In this document: positions 47,092 through 57,063 of the stretch, in pieces
Numbering within the stretch: the stretch's first letter is position 1
Layout: each line of letters opens with the position of its first letter
Assembly (NCBI RefSeq): GCF_026262505.1
Contig: NC_067205.1
Location: forward strand, 2,356,001-2,420,000
Length of the DNA stretch: 64,000 nucleotides
Source of the DNA: Trichomonas vaginalis G3
Lineage: Eukaryota; Parabasalia; Trichomonadida; Trichomonadidae
Direction: 5' to 3'
Translations under genes and position numbers: made by a program
Notes under the pieces: model-generated
Database searches by the model: none
Seen by the model: only the letters and a program-made list of their open reading frames with translations
What the model was told of the DNA's origin: nothing

Positions 47092-48667
47092 ATGTACGCC
47101 GCTCAGAATATAACGCCAACAGTTTTGGATGCCATGAATGGAAATGTTTCCGAATGGTATAACGAATGCGACAATGCCATTAGAAGGTCAGAAATAGTTC
47201 CTGGAACTTACGAATATACAACTGCTGTTTCTTATGGAAACGTAGGTGAGTTTGGAGAAGGTTCTTCAACAACAGTAGATATTGCTTGCGACAGGTTTCA
47301 TATTATTTCTATTGACAACTCATTCTTATACGTGGAACAAGACATTGAAATAAAACCTTCTGCCAAGTTGTCTGACAAGAAAGGTTGCAATGGAATTTTC
47401 TATGTCGGATACCAATATGCTCCAGAAGTTTTCATGGGATATAAGATATATTCTAACTCTGACTTAGTTCAAACAGTAACATGGGCAAACTATGAATGGT
47501 TCGCTTTGAGAAACTCAGTACAACCACAAGCTAGAGAACAAACAGACCAGTATGCAACTATTGAGAAAATAAGAAGACTTGACCCTAACGTTCCAGGAGT
47601 TTATGTTAACCTTTCTGGTTCAGATGGAATTGCTGCCACTAAAGTAAAACTGAAACTTAGAGTTCCTTTGTCATCTTTCCTCATCTTCAGGTTTTTAAGA
47701 TACTTGCCAAACTGGGCAGGAAAAATTTCTATCGAACTTACTCCAAGCAAAAATAACTTAGTCATTGCACCAACACAAGACCCATTCACTCTTACAGAAG
47801 TAGTGGGAACAAATAAAATGTCATTCGCCGACTTTTGCAAAAACAAAGTTGACTTAGACTTTGGTTTCTCAAACCTCAACACTGAAGTAAACTATTATTT
47901 CAATGCTCAATGCTGCTGGAGATGCTTGGGACCCAGTTAAGTTCACATGCGAAAAGTTTGAATGCAAGAGAATAGAAAGCAGACTTGCAGTCTATATGTT
48001 GGACCCAGATATTTCAAATGCTTTAGCTGCCAAATATATTGCAGTTCCACTTATGTTCCCTATACACCAAATATCTGTCAAAGACTTTGCAGGTGAAGTT
48101 GGAAACCAAAATCCAGGAACCGCAGGTGCAAGAACAGATATTGCCTTAACAACTGCAATGAAACATGCAGATACTATGTTTGTACTGTTCAGACGAACTA
48201 TAAATGACTATTCTTGCTTCTACAACCCTGGTATTAAATACCATATAAACATAGATGGCAAATATTATCCAAGAGAAGAATATTCTACAGTTGAGGATAT
48301 GAGGTCATACAACTTGACATTAGATGCTATGAACTTTAACAACAACTTCACAACAACCATTAACCCTGAAATGCAAAGTTCTATTATGCCATATGTGAAA
48401 GTATGGACTCATACAGGAGGTCAAAAAACTCAATATACAAATGGAGACCGTTCAAACTTTTGGCTTGGCATTCCATTTGCTGACTCAGAAGACTTTATGG
48501 GTGGTATTTCAACTGTTGGTACAGTTCAAATACAATATACTGGTGACAGAGACGGTCCAGATGAATTGAAAGCAAAGAAGTTTACAAAACCAATAGCACT
48601 TTTCACGGAAGATGCTCTTTTGAAGATTCGTTCGATGAAACCTGCTGGGCTCCTCAGATTGGCATAA
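47092..48667 (+). other. P2 part: major capsid protein candidate region
   Basis: The region encodes beta-rich protein of the size and position expected for the Polinton double-jelly-roll major capsid protein. Many Tyr/Phe/Thr/Val strands are separated by short loops, for example VKLKLRVPLSSFLIFRFLRY and VPLMFPIHQISVKDFAGEVG. The double jelly-roll assignment is inferred from position, composition and the rest of the element, not from a motif I can prove. A TCATA initiator sits seven bases before its start codon. It carries about one break. Confidence 0.55.
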
Positions 48668-48689
48668 CGACAGCTTCCATCGAGCAGAT

Positions 48690-49021
48690 TTTGGCAGCAG
48701 GTCAGTAAGTTGTTCTTGAACTGACTTCTCTCCGTCAAATATTGACAGTACGCCAGTTTTGACATAAAATTGTATTATAAACTTTCCTTTAGAAATATCG
48801 GTCAGTTTTGTTGTTATATTTTTGTCTGCTTCAAGAACTTTCACCATCTCGGTTATACCAACTTTCTTTGCTTTATGAAAATATTTTGGTTCAGCAAAGA
48901 CTGCTATTCTATAACATTTTCCATTGTTTGTATAAAGAACTATTCTGTCAATGAACTTGTATTGTTTGTGTGTGTAAACTTTGTTTTGCTTCAATTCGAA
49001 GAGATACTCAAATACGTCCAT
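48690..49021 (-). CDS. P2 part: small opposite-strand protein of unknown function
   Basis: A frame starting MDVFEYLFELKQNKVYTHKQ on the minus strand, convergent with the capsid region and divergent from the next plus-strand gene. Its counterpart in P1 (34372-34620) keeps most residues, including NGKCYRIA and KKVGITEMVKVLE, so it is a genuine gene rather than a shadow. Basic and about 110 residues; where it ends is unsure, because its last part overlaps the capsid-region end. No known motif. The start codons of this gene and the next plus-strand gene are less than 20 bp apart. Confidence 0.6.
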
Positions 49022-49039
49022 CTTTTTATTCTAAGTAAA

Positions 49040-49621
49040 ATGTCATTTCCGAAAAATAGAAGCGTAAGTGTTTCAAAAGGTTTAATGGCGGTGGCAGATG
49101 TGAAGTTAAATTCACCAACTCAAACAAACAGTCAAAGTGTTGTTGTCAATGTCAAAGAAAGAGATGTTGAAGTGGGGAAACCATACGAAGACGAAGATGG
49201 TATAACAATAGTTCCTGTAAAAGAACAACCAACATACCCTGAAGTTAGCAGAGACTTAAGTTCTGTTGCAGATATTCGAAACGACTACCAACAACTTAAA
49301 GACAAACTTAAAACTCAGGAGAAGATTTGTCAAGCTTTGGGTATAATGTTAAACTTGGTCGAACACAACCCTGTAAAAGTGAACTCATATGTCATCGCAC
49401 CTCATGAAGTTTTGAAAGAACTATTGAAACTTTTGACAGAGGCAGACGATATAAACATCAAAGAAATAGAACCTGACATTGCTTGCTGTGGTGTTTCATA
49501 TAATGTCATTGACAAGATATACGTTATGAAAGGAGGTGAAACCTTGAACTTAAAATATAGTTTCCCAGACGTCATAAAAATATTTGACGACCACAACATT
49601 TCATTAAAATTTACTTGCTAA
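49040..49621 (+). CDS. P2 part: unknown structural-module protein, 193 aa
   Basis: Starts MSFPKNRSVSVSKGLMAVAD. The head (~75 residues) is polar and Pro-containing; the middle (YQQLKDKLKTQEKICQALGI) is a predicted helix; the tail has a CC pair (DIACCGVSYNV) and mixed strands. No family recognised. It lies four bases before the next gene, so the two are probably expressed together. An upstream in-frame extension exists, but the P1 copy and the initiator-like spacing favour this ATG. Confidence 0.65.
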   Translation: MSFPKNRSVSVSKGLMAVADVKLNSPTQTNSQSVVVNVKERDVEVGKPYEDEDGITIVPVKEQPTYPEVSRDLSSVADIRNDYQQLKDKLKTQEKICQALGIMLNLVEHNPVKVNSYVIAPHEVLKELLKLLTEADDINIKEIEPDIACCGVSYNVIDKIYVMKGGETLNLKYSFPDVIKIFDDHNISLKFTC

Positions 49622-49625
49622 GTAA

Positions 49626-50432
49626 ATGGCAGAAGACATAGTGGTTTATACTATTACGACTAAAAACCCTGAGTCATATAATTCTATAACAACAAACTTA
49701 CAAAGTCCTCAAGGACGATATTGTAAACTGACCTTAAACACGATGACGACTAAAGCCTGTTTTGCTCTTTTGACACCAGAAGACTTTGTTGTTGTGAATG
49801 GTAAAAAATACTTCTTTGAAGATACTTACTCAGATATACCACCAACAGGTTTTGTTGACTTATTTAATACTTTAAGGACGGATGTAACATGTGCTGCAAC
49901 TAGAGCAGGTTTCATTATGTTTGGATGTCCGACTGAGTTTAGTATAAACGATATGAGCTATAATACAAAACTTATATCTGGTTTTTACTACCAACAGTTT
50001 CCTATAACAGGAAAAGGTGTCATACAAGGAATGTCTGTTCCATTGACTTTAAGCACACCTATTTTATATATTGTTTCAAACTTAGGTTCAAAGTGCTATT
50101 CGAATATCGACAGAAACTACTATGACCAAAAGATACTCATGCGTATAAACAACACATTCTCTGCTGGTTTGCCTATTGTTCATTCGAATGCAGAGTTTTC
50201 AGCTTTAGTGAACTCAAACACTTTGGCAAACATAACGTTGACATTAGTCGACGCAAACTTTGTTCCTGTAAAACTTTTATGTCCTATGTATTTGTCAATG
50301 ACGGCAGAAAGTTTCGAATTGGAAGATGCAACTGGTGAAAGTATTGTATTACAAGAACAACTTCAACAACAAATAGCTCAAGAACAACAAATGCAACAAA
50401 TGGAACAAATGCAACAACAAAGTCAAGAATAA
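49626..50432 (+). CDS. P2 part: minor capsid (penton-type) candidate, 268 aa
   Basis: Beta-rich for its first ~215 residues (for example FEDTYSDIPPTGFVDLFNTL, KLISGFYYQQFPITGKGVIQ) with a Gln-rich tail (QEQLQQQIAQEQQMQQMEQM). The size and its place two genes after the capsid region match the penton/minor capsid gene of Polintons (family knowledge). The single-jelly-roll assignment is inference. It is conserved in P1 at 32980-33773. Confidence 0.5.
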   Translation: MAEDIVVYTITTKNPESYNSITTNLQSPQGRYCKLTLNTMTTKACFALLTPEDFVVVNGKKYFFEDTYSDIPPTGFVDLFNTLRTDVTCAATRAGFIMFGCPTEFSINDMSYNTKLISGFYYQQFPITGKGVIQGMSVPLTLSTPILYIVSNLGSKCYSNIDRNYYDQKILMRINNTFSAGLPIVHSNAEFSALVNSNTLANITLTLVDANFVPVKLLCPMYLSMTAESFELEDATGESIVLQEQLQQQIAQEQQMQQMEQMQQQSQE

Positions 50433-50461
50433 AAAAAATATTTTTTTTTATTTTTATAAAA

Positions 50462-51696
50462 ATGTACAGAATAGACGTTTCAGATTTTTATGACTTCCAA
50501 GCGTTCAGAAATATGTGTCCATTTAGAGACTATAACAAAGCAGTCGAGAATTTGAAACGTTTAGTCATTTATGTCGACTCTGCCCCAGAATGTTATGTCA
50601 TGAAAGAATGGGATGTTGTCTTTAACAAACCAAGAGCGACAATAGTTTCAGAACAAGAATGTAGACAGAAACTTAAGAAAATAAAAGTCGTACAGGTTGG
50701 AATGAAGATGTTAGATGCTTGGGATATCTTATTGTCAAAGTTAGAAGATTTTTCAGTTCGAGGTATAAAGTTTTATACACCTTCTCCAAACTTCTATTCT
50801 ATCTTCACTGGATATAAATATGAACAAGTAGAATGGAAAGAAAATATTATAGAAGCTTGGTTAGACCATGTCAAAGAAATTATATGCAATGGAAACGAAA
50901 GAGTCTATGAGTATATCTTATGTTGGTTTGCAAACATCTTACAATATCCAAGTGCTAAAAATGAAACTGCTCTCATTATAATTGGAAAACAAGGAACAGG
51001 TAAGAACACTTTCTTTACAGATATCTTATGCAAACTGTTAGAAGGTTATTCGAATCCGAATATGACAAACTTAGAAAACATCTGCGGTAAATTTAACTCT
51101 TCAATGAGAATATGAAACTTATAGTATGTAACGAACTTCAAAGTATAGATACAACAAAAGTTTTGAACTCGGATGCTTTGAAGAGTCTTATAACAGACAA
51201 AGTTGGAGTTGTTGAAAGAAAATATAAAGACCAAAGAGTTTGTGAAAATGTTGCAAACTTCGTCATGGTTTCAAACAATGTTGTTCCGATGAAGTTAGAA
51301 AGTTCTGACAGAAGATATGTAGTTGTCAGAACGTCAGATTCTCATATGCAAGATACAGAATATTTTGACGACTTAGCAGAAACTTTAACACCTAACTTTT
51401 ACAACCACTTGTTCTCATATTTCATGACATTAGATATTTCTAACTTCAATCCAAGACAAATTCCACATACCGAAGAGAGACAAACATTGTTAGAAGCAAA
51501 CAAGAGTGTATATGAACTGTTCATAGATGAAACTGACTTTGAGTGTTTAGATGAAAGGTCATTGTACGATTCATATAAACAGTATTGTCAAGAGTATGGT
51601 TATATGACAGCGTCTAAACGAACATTCTTGGCAAATGTCAAAAATCTTTTAGACATACAGAACGGCGTATATACAAAGAAAAATTTTTCTGAGTAA
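50462..51696 (+). other. P2 part: superfamily 3 helicase (D5/DUF5906-like) region
   Basis: The region carries the Walker A motif IIIGKQGTGKNTFF near 50.98-51.02 kb, a Walker B-like LIVCNELQ near 51.12 kb and the sensor-type segment FVMVSNNVVP near 51.27 kb. These are the A, B and C motifs of SF3 helicases, which unwind viral and plasmid DNA as hexamers. The 170 residues before Walker A have no visible primase motif. The C-terminal ~60 residues (YDSYKQYCQEYGYMTASKRT) resemble the winged-helix tail common after such helicases. Upstream lies a run of A/T ending in TTTTTATAAAAATG, like other P2 starts. One break. Confidence 0.75.
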
Positions 51697-51731
51697 ATTT
51701 AAAAAAAATATTTTTTTATCCGATAGAAAAG

Positions 51732-52151
51732 ATGACGAAATATATTTCAGTCAACAAGTACATGACAGAAGTCAAAGAAGAACTAGACCCATTCATATAT
51801 TTGAATGTTTACTTCTACCATTTTGAAAAGTCTACATTTGACAAAGTTTGGAACATCGAACCTGTTAAGTTTGCTATTGTGACTAAAAATGGTGCGAAAT
51901 TTGAAGACTTAGACATAGAAGGTTTGTTAGCAGTCAAAGAAAATTTTGACAGAAGGTTCTCAAACCTTAAAGAAGGCAAAGCATACAAACTTGTTATACC
52001 TTATGAACCAAAGAAGACAGACGACTATGAATATTATGAGTCTAAGATAGTTGAAGTTCAAGGTAAATTAGGTAAAAAGATTTTAGAGTCTAAGCCAGTG
52101 TTTGCCCCTAAAGAGGAAGAGAACATTGACATTGACCCAGAAATGTTCTAA
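51732..52151 (+). CDS. P2 part: small acidic protein, 139 aa
   Basis: Starts MTKYISVNKYMTEVKEELDP and ends with a very acidic tail (EEENIDIDPEMF). Mixed strands and helices (VKFAIVTKNGAKFEDLDIEG, KAYKLVIPYEP). No family recognised. The acidic tail and its place beside the helicase recall single-strand DNA-binding proteins, but that is speculation. Confidence 0.55.
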   Translation: MTKYISVNKYMTEVKEELDPFIYLNVYFYHFEKSTFDKVWNIEPVKFAIVTKNGAKFEDLDIEGLLAVKENFDRRFSNLKEGKAYKLVIPYEPKKTDDYEYYESKIVEVQGKLGKKILESKPVFAPKEEENIDIDPEMF

Positions 52152-52169
52152 AAATAAAATTTTATTTTT

Positions 52170-52620
52170 ACATGTCAAATTTCTTTTTCTCTGGAACTGG
52201 TTCAGGTTCTTTCTTCTCTTCTTCTACTTTCTTTTCTTTCTTCTCTCTCTCTTCTTCTTTTCTGGTGGAGTTATGTCAAATTTCTCAGAACCATATTTAT
52301 GTAAAAGTTCTTTGTCCTTTAATAGCTCTTCTATTCTGTTTCCTATTTCATCTTCAAGAACAGCGCATGTGTCTTCTTTGCATTCTAAGAACTTTTGTTG
52401 GACTTCATCTTTCCAATCGGTGTCATCTCTGTCAACAAGTCTGTCATTGACAAATTTTAAGACTGCTCTTTGTAATGTTTTATGGTTCTTGTCATATTCC
52501 CAGAAACAGAACTTTAGAACAAATTCACCTTTCTTGTTTACACTATGTAAGATTTTATGGTCGACAGATGTTTTAGAGTCGAAAATTTGTCTCGAATATA
52601 GATAGCGAAATCGCTAGACA
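52170..52620 (-). other. P2 part: minus-strand gene region, Lys/Glu-rich tail
   Basis: The minus strand reads a protein with GEFVLKFCFWEYDKNHK, a helix-rich middle and a Lys/Glu/Pro-rich end. It begins MSSDFAIYIRDKF near 52620, head to head with the packaging ATPase gene. No family recognised; a break is present. Confidence 0.45.
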
Positions 52621-52657
52621 TTTTCTAAAAGATAAAAATTTTAATTTTTCTAAAAAT

Positions 52658-53518
52658 ATGTTAGAAAAAAAGTTTGCTGACATTGACAAGAAATTTGAGA
52701 ATGTTTTAAATAAGAACAAGAGGAAGTTAGAAAATGCTCAGATAAAACCCATACATGACAAGTTCTTATTTGCTCAGAATGGTATAACAGGTCTAATTGC
52801 ACCACCTGGGTCGGGTAAGACTTTCACTTATCTTAAAATGGCTGCACAACAACAAGAACTAGATGAGAAGAACCCATTCTATGAGTTAGTAGTCATTTGT
52901 AGTACTTCTGGTCAATTCGATCAAACCGTAAATTCGTTCAAAGATATTATAAAGAAGTCTAAGTTAGTATGTATAAAAGACTCTGAGTTGTTAGATTGGA
53001 TAAAGAAGTACCAAAGAAGAGTTTTGAAGTACAATGCTATAAATGAGTATGTCAATTCGAAGTTTAAAGACCCAAATGAGGAAATGCAGAGAATATTAGA
53101 GAAGAAACACTTCAGAAACAAACAGAAAGAGATAGAATACATTTCGAAGAAATTGCAATCTTACGATTGGAAGACTTACCCTCACAGATGTCTTCTTATC
53201 TTAGATGATTTCGCCTCTCATCCTTTGTTAAAGAACAGAGAACAAGATATGTGTCGAATTCTTAAGAAGCTCAGACACTTCAACATCTCTGTTGTCATTT
53301 GTGTACAGACAGCAAAGAGTTTAAGTAAGGATGTTAAAAGAATACTTACTGATATCATACTTTTCCCCGGATTGTCCGAAGACGATTTCATGGAACTTAT
53401 GAAAGAGTCCATGGCAGGTAAGTTTGACAGACATGAACTATGGAGAAGTACAAAGTCATACAAGACCCTCATACTTCTTTCAGAATTCACATCTACGCGA
53501 ACAAAGTTCAAATTGTAA
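52658..53518 (+). CDS. P2 part: FtsK/A32-type genome-packaging ATPase, 286 aa
   Basis: Walker A is LIAPPGSGKTFTYLKM (about residues 46-61) and Walker B is RCLLILDDFASH (about 181-192). A likely sensor segment, NISVVICVQTAKSL, lies about residues 213-226. This order and size match the packaging ATPase of Polintons, adenovirus-like and NCLDV lineages (established), which pumps DNA into the capsid. The ~45 residues before Walker A are a Lys-rich helix. The start is the first ATG after the AT-rich leader, head to head with the minus-strand gene before it. Confidence 0.85.
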   Translation: MLEKKFADIDKKFENVLNKNKRKLENAQIKPIHDKFLFAQNGITGLIAPPGSGKTFTYLKMAAQQQELDEKNPFYELVVICSTSGQFDQTVNSFKDIIKKSKLVCIKDSELLDWIKKYQRRVLKYNAINEYVNSKFKDPNEEMQRILEKKHFRNKQKEIEYISKKLQSYDWKTYPHRCLLILDDFASHPLLKNREQDMCRILKKLRHFNISVVICVQTAKSLSKDVKRILTDIILFPGLSEDDFMELMKESMAGKFDRHELWRSTKSYKTLILLSEFTSTRTKFKL

Positions 53519-53649
53519 AAAGTCAAGCGTAAAAATGTAAGTGTTTGGTCTTAGTCTGTTGTGGTTCTGCAGCTTTCGGTTCTTCTGGCTTTGGAAGACA
53601 TTCAGGAAGAGGAACGTCGGACATTCGTTTGTGTCCTGTCGGAAGGAAG

Positions 53650-53855
53650 AACTTTTCCAGTTGTCGGGAAATTTTTTTCCAGTTGTCGGGAAATTTTTTT
53701 CCAGTTGTCGGGAAATTTTTTTCTGTCGTTCGACCAAAAAGTTCTCAATTTTCGAAAATTTGAATGGTTTACGGACGAACAACAGGAAAATTTTTTCCAG
53801 TTGTCGGGAATTTTTTTTCCAGTTGTCGGGAAATTTTTTTCCAGTTGTCGGGAAG
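53650..53855. repeat. 21-23-bp repeats (TTTTTTCCAGTTGTCGGGAA)
   Basis: About six copies in two clusters (53650-53720 and 53785-53855). They hold several frames open on both strands, which read TGKKFPDNW-like peptides; I do not call a gene here. The 53519-53991 spacer has otherwise only short repeated words such as GGAAGGACTTGGAATG. Confidence 0.75.
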
Positions 53856-53991
53856 GACTTGGAATGTTGGATGGAAGGACTCGGAATGTCTGAAGGAAGG
53901 ACTCGGAATGCCAGAAGGATTTGACAAGACAATTTACCTTATAGAGCTACCTGAGCCATCTGAAGTCAAGCTTGAAAAATAAATGGTTCAT

Positions 53992-54831
53992 TTACTCTGC
54001 TTGTTTGAAGTTGTCAAAATACTCTGTTATTTTTTCCTTTAACAATGGCAAATCTTCTTTGAAGGTAAGAATTGTACAACCTTTCATATCATAGTGTGTT
54101 TGAGGTAAAGTATCTTGAACTATTTGTTTCACATCTTCATTCGGTGTCATTGAAATCGGTAAGTTTTCGCGATAGAACCAATTTCTGTCAGATTTGTAAA
54201 TCTTAGCAAGGTCGTAAAAGCTTTTGTTGTTTCTTCTGACTAAATGCAACATAACCATATCTCTGTCTTCTTCATTTTCCATCTCTTCAGTGTAAATCAT
54301 ATACTTATAGTTCTTTTCCTTTCCTTTTGGTACCGAACGTGGTATTCTTTTCTGTATGTTTTTGTCTTTTGCTTCAAGCTTGTTCTCTAGCTCTTCACGT
54401 TCTTGTCTATGAATTTCGTCAAGAAGTTTACAAACATACCATGAATAGCGAGGTGAAGCCCATTGTGCCACATTATTTACAAGAAGTCTATGTACATACC
54501 AACCTCTCAAACCATTTGGCAATTTTTCACGATTTTCATAGAGTTTTGGCGACTGGGGTTTTTCTCCCACTCGCTGTTCTTCACGATTTTCAGAAAAAAG
54601 TATGTCTCGCTGTGCTTCATTTAATAGTTCAATAGTGCTTTGGTTCCTAAACCAGTCTTTAGGAAGCTTAGTATCTGGAGCAAAACATGCTGTCAAAATA
54701 CTTTGCATTTGGTACATATCGTCTTTGACCGAACGAATGAGACGGAGTTGTTTGTTAAACTGAACCCACTCGTATTCTTCATTTATGGCTTCATGAACGA
54801 TAGCAGTTGTTGTGTTCTCTGTTGTTGACAT
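53992..54831 (-). CDS. P2 part: KilA-N domain protein, 279 aa
   Basis: The KilA-N signature is LRGWYVHRLLVNNVAQWASP followed by RYSWYVCKLLDEI (about residues 115-147 of this start), preceded by a typical DWFRNQSTIELLN segment. KilA-N domains bind DNA and occur in large DNA viruses, phages and trichomonad Mavericks. The part after it has a charged helix and a basic patch (RIPRSVPKGKEKNYKYMIYT). I start at MSTTENTT (54831); a longer frame begins upstream but without an ATG. The upstream region carries TTTTGTATGTAAAGAC, close to the motif before three other genes. Confidence 0.75.
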   Translation of the reverse strand: MSTTENTTTAIVHEAINEEYEWVQFNKQLRLIRSVKDDMYQMQSILTACFAPDTKLPKDWFRNQSTIELLNEAQRDILFSENREEQRVGEKPQSPKLYENREKLPNGLRGWYVHRLLVNNVAQWASPRYSWYVCKLLDEIHRQEREELENKLEAKDKNIQKRIPRSVPKGKEKNYKYMIYTEEMENEEDRDMVMLHLVRRNNKSFYDLAKIYKSDRNWFYRENLPISMTPNEDVKQIVQDTLPQTHYDMKGCTILTFKEDLPLLKEKITEYFDNFKQAE

Positions 54832-54895
54832 ATCTGTCTTTACATACAAAATAAAAAAATAAAAAAAATAAAATTAGCGTTATTTTCTATCTTGT
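54832..54895 (-). promoter_or_regulatory. shared upstream motif of four minus-strand P2 genes
   Basis: Before the starts at 54831, 55533, 56783 and 57726 the minus strand reads an A/T run of 20 or more bases, then TTTT(A)TTGTA(TGTA)AGAAC or a close variant, then the ATG within about 3-12 bases. This position is the most diverged copy (TATGTAAAGAC). It probably holds the promoter or transcript start; function is inferred from position and repetition. Confidence 0.5.
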
Positions 54896-54918
54896 ATAAA
54901 AGACCAAAAATAAACGCT

Positions 54919-55533
54919 TTACATGTATTTTTCAGCAACTTCGTCAAATAATTTTATAGCTTTAGCTATCTCATCTACTTCAAACGTTTCTTTACCTTTT
55001 ATGGGAGCACCATACATTTTCTCAAACTTTTCAAGCAGTTCTGTTTCAGCAGCTCTCATATCATTTACAAACACAACCTTAACTCTATTGACTGTACTGT
55101 CATATCTTTGAGTTATATTAAATGTTCTTCCTATCTTATATCTCTTTGTATTGAAGTCCTTTGGTTTCTGAACGATATAAAGTAAGCCTTCACTGCAACG
55201 TTCAGTATCGAATGAACCATATGTTATGAAATTATATCCAACAACTGGGTCAATCCAGAACAAAACTACTGGTATAAGACTTTTGTCGATGAGATATGTT
55301 CTTGTTCCATAGAATCTTACCGATATCATAAGCTCAGGATTTCTTGTCAAAATTTTCTGAGTTGAAGCATTTCTAACCCAGTCGTGGGATGTTTTCTTTT
55401 CAGATAGTGTTAGAATGTCTGACAAAGAATATTTGTTGTATTTCTTTGAGTATCTTACGTTTAAATCACCAATTCTAACCACTTTGGTGTTATTGTCTAT
55501 CTTTTTAACTGTTTCAAACTCAGTGTTTGTCAT
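54919..55533 (-). CDS. P2 part: KilA-N-like head with T5orf172/MUG113 (GIY-YIG type) domain, 204 aa
   Basis: Residues about 110-195 (GLLYIVQKPKDFNTKRYKIG, then RTFNITQRYDSTVNRVKVVF and AAETELLEKFE) match the T5orf172/MUG113 family: Y-I-V at the start, YKIGRT-x-N after ~15 residues, and the A-E-x-x-L-x-x-F helix. This is a GIY-YIG-like nuclease fold. The head (YSKKYNKYSLSDILTLSEKK ... HDWVRNASTQKIL) resembles the N-terminal part of KilA-N proteins. Such pairings are frequent in large DNA viruses. Role: DNA binding and possibly cleavage. Confidence 0.75.
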   Translation of the reverse strand: MTNTEFETVKKIDNNTKVVRIGDLNVRYSKKYNKYSLSDILTLSEKKTSHDWVRNASTQKILTRNPELMISVRFYGTRTYLIDKSLIPVVLFWIDPVVGYNFITYGSFDTERCSEGLLYIVQKPKDFNTKRYKIGRTFNITQRYDSTVNRVKVVFVNDMRAAETELLEKFEKMYGAPIKGKETFEVDEIAKAIKLFDEVAEKYM

Positions 55534-55695
55534 TTCCTGTTCTTACATACAAAATAAAAAAAATATTTTATAAAAAACTAACTTTATTTTTTCTATCTTA
55601 AGGAAATTCACGAATTTCATACGGAATCTCTTCTCTCGGTTTTCTACCGGTCGCAAGCATATGAGGAAATTCATGAAATTTGGTCATTTTTCAGC

Positions 55696-55862
55696 AAAAA
55701 TATATTTTAGGGTAGAATGTTAGATCTAACACGTTTTCTAACACGTTTTCTAACATGGTCTAAAACACACAAAACTCATGAAATTTCATACGGAATTCAA
55801 TAAAAATATATTTTATGTTAGAATGTTAGATCTAACATGTTTTCTAACATGTTTTCTAACAT
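55696..55862. repeat. two palindromic cassettes between P2 genes
   Basis: Units at 55696-55758 and 55803-55862 in the same orientation, each with TTAGATCTAA and the downstream half-sites. They lie downstream of the gene at 55869 and upstream of the gene starting at 55533. Confidence 0.75.
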
Positions 55863-55868
55863 AACTAT

Positions 55869-56783
55869 TTACAAGCGTTTTACATGGTATATGTTGCGAT
55901 GGTTCATGACTCTAAACAATTTCGTAGCTTCTATTTCTTCTGTCAGTACATCGAATGTTTTAACAATGCCGAAAGTTTCTTTATACTTCTTCTTGACATC
56001 TGAAAGAAGGAAATCGTCAGCTGTTGGATAGTTTTTGTTTAGAAATGCTAACATGTCCATTTTGTTTTCTGCTGGTTTCTCTGCTTCTTTCTTTAAGTCT
56101 GCATAGTCGTTTCGCATACGTTCTATCTCTTTGACGGAGTAGTTATATTTCCTCATTGCTGCTTTACATTTTGAACATTGCGGGTTCATTTTAGCATTGT
56201 ACATTGAAATAAAACCAGCTAGAACAACCAAGGCGTCAATGGTTTTCTTTAACTCAAAAGTTGCTGGTTTTATCTGTTCGTTCCATACTTTACCTCTTCT
56301 ATCTTTATCTCTTATCTGCCATACACATTTTGCAACTAACGAAACAAAGTTGTCGTAGGTCTTAAATTCTTCAGATTTATATATGTCAGAGATGTTCTTA
56401 TATACCATGTCGCAGTCTTTGTCCATGACTTTGTGGTTGCAATGAAATCCAAGAAACTCATAATTTACCTTTCGTATGAACTTCTTTATTTCTACTGAGT
56501 CAGTTGCTTTGACTTCTATTTCATCGAATTCAGGAATAGTAAGCTTTTGTTGTTGTATTTCAGGAAGTTTAGGTAAATGGTCGATGAGGTCCTGCATTTC
56601 ATAAAGATATTGTTCATTTGTTTCATCTTTTGCAGTGCAATCTAAATCTCCTTGGAGAAGTTCTTGCTTTATCTTCTGGATTTTTGTTTCGAAAGTATAT
56701 GAAGAAGGAATGAAGCTTTTCATCTCTACCAACATTGACGTAGGGTTCATGACTAAAGAGTTTGGTGAAGTTGTTGCTAACAT
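55869..56783 (-). CDS. P2 part: unknown protein with a CxxC...C motif, 304 aa
   Basis: Starts MLATTSPNSLVMNP at 56783; the longer frame upstream is AT-coded leader with no promoter-like sequence. The ATG follows GTAAGAAC directly. Mostly helical. NPQCSKCKAAMRKYNYSVKE (about residue 200) supplies a CxxC pair that may bind zinc with the upstream Cys/His residues (FLGFHCNHK, about residue 116). Long charged helices follow. No family recognised; its place among KilA-N genes suggests an early or regulatory function. Confidence 0.6.
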   Translation of the reverse strand: MLATTSPNSLVMNPTSMLVEMKSFIPSSYTFETKIQKIKQELLQGDLDCTAKDETNEQYLYEMQDLIDHLPKLPEIQQQKLTIPEFDEIEVKATDSVEIKKFIRKVNYEFLGFHCNHKVMDKDCDMVYKNISDIYKSEEFKTYDNFVSLVAKCVWQIRDKDRRGKVWNEQIKPATFELKKTIDALVVLAGFISMYNAKMNPQCSKCKAAMRKYNYSVKEIERMRNDYADLKKEAEKPAENKMDMLAFLNKNYPTADDFLLSDVKKKYKETFGIVKTFDVLTEEIEATKLFRVMNHRNIYHVKRL

Positions 56784-56888
56784 GTTCTTACAATAAAAAT
56801 AAAAAAATATTTTTTTAAAAAAACCAACTTTATTTTTTATGTTTTTTGTGAAAGTGTCAAAACTCATGAATTTCGAGAGTTTTCTACG

Positions 56889-57045
56889 ATGTTAGAAAAC
56901 GTGTTAGAAAACGTGTTAGATCTAACATTCTAACATAAAATATATTTTTGGTGTAAATTTCATGATTTTCAAGAGTTTTAGACCATGTTAGAAAACATGT
57001 TAGAAAACATGTTAGATCTAACATTCTAACATAAAATATATTTTT
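56889..57045. repeat. two inverted palindromic cassettes between P2 genes
   Basis: Units at 56889-56949 and 56984-57045, in the opposite orientation to those at 55.7 kb, each with TTAGATCTAA. Confidence 0.75.
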
Positions 57046-57063
57046 GCCAAAAAAATGGTTCAT

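Noticed and set aside
53541-53990. Frames of 72-150 codons on both strands
   Set aside because: Held open by 21-23-bp repeats; peptides are repetitive and differ in no meaningful way between frames.
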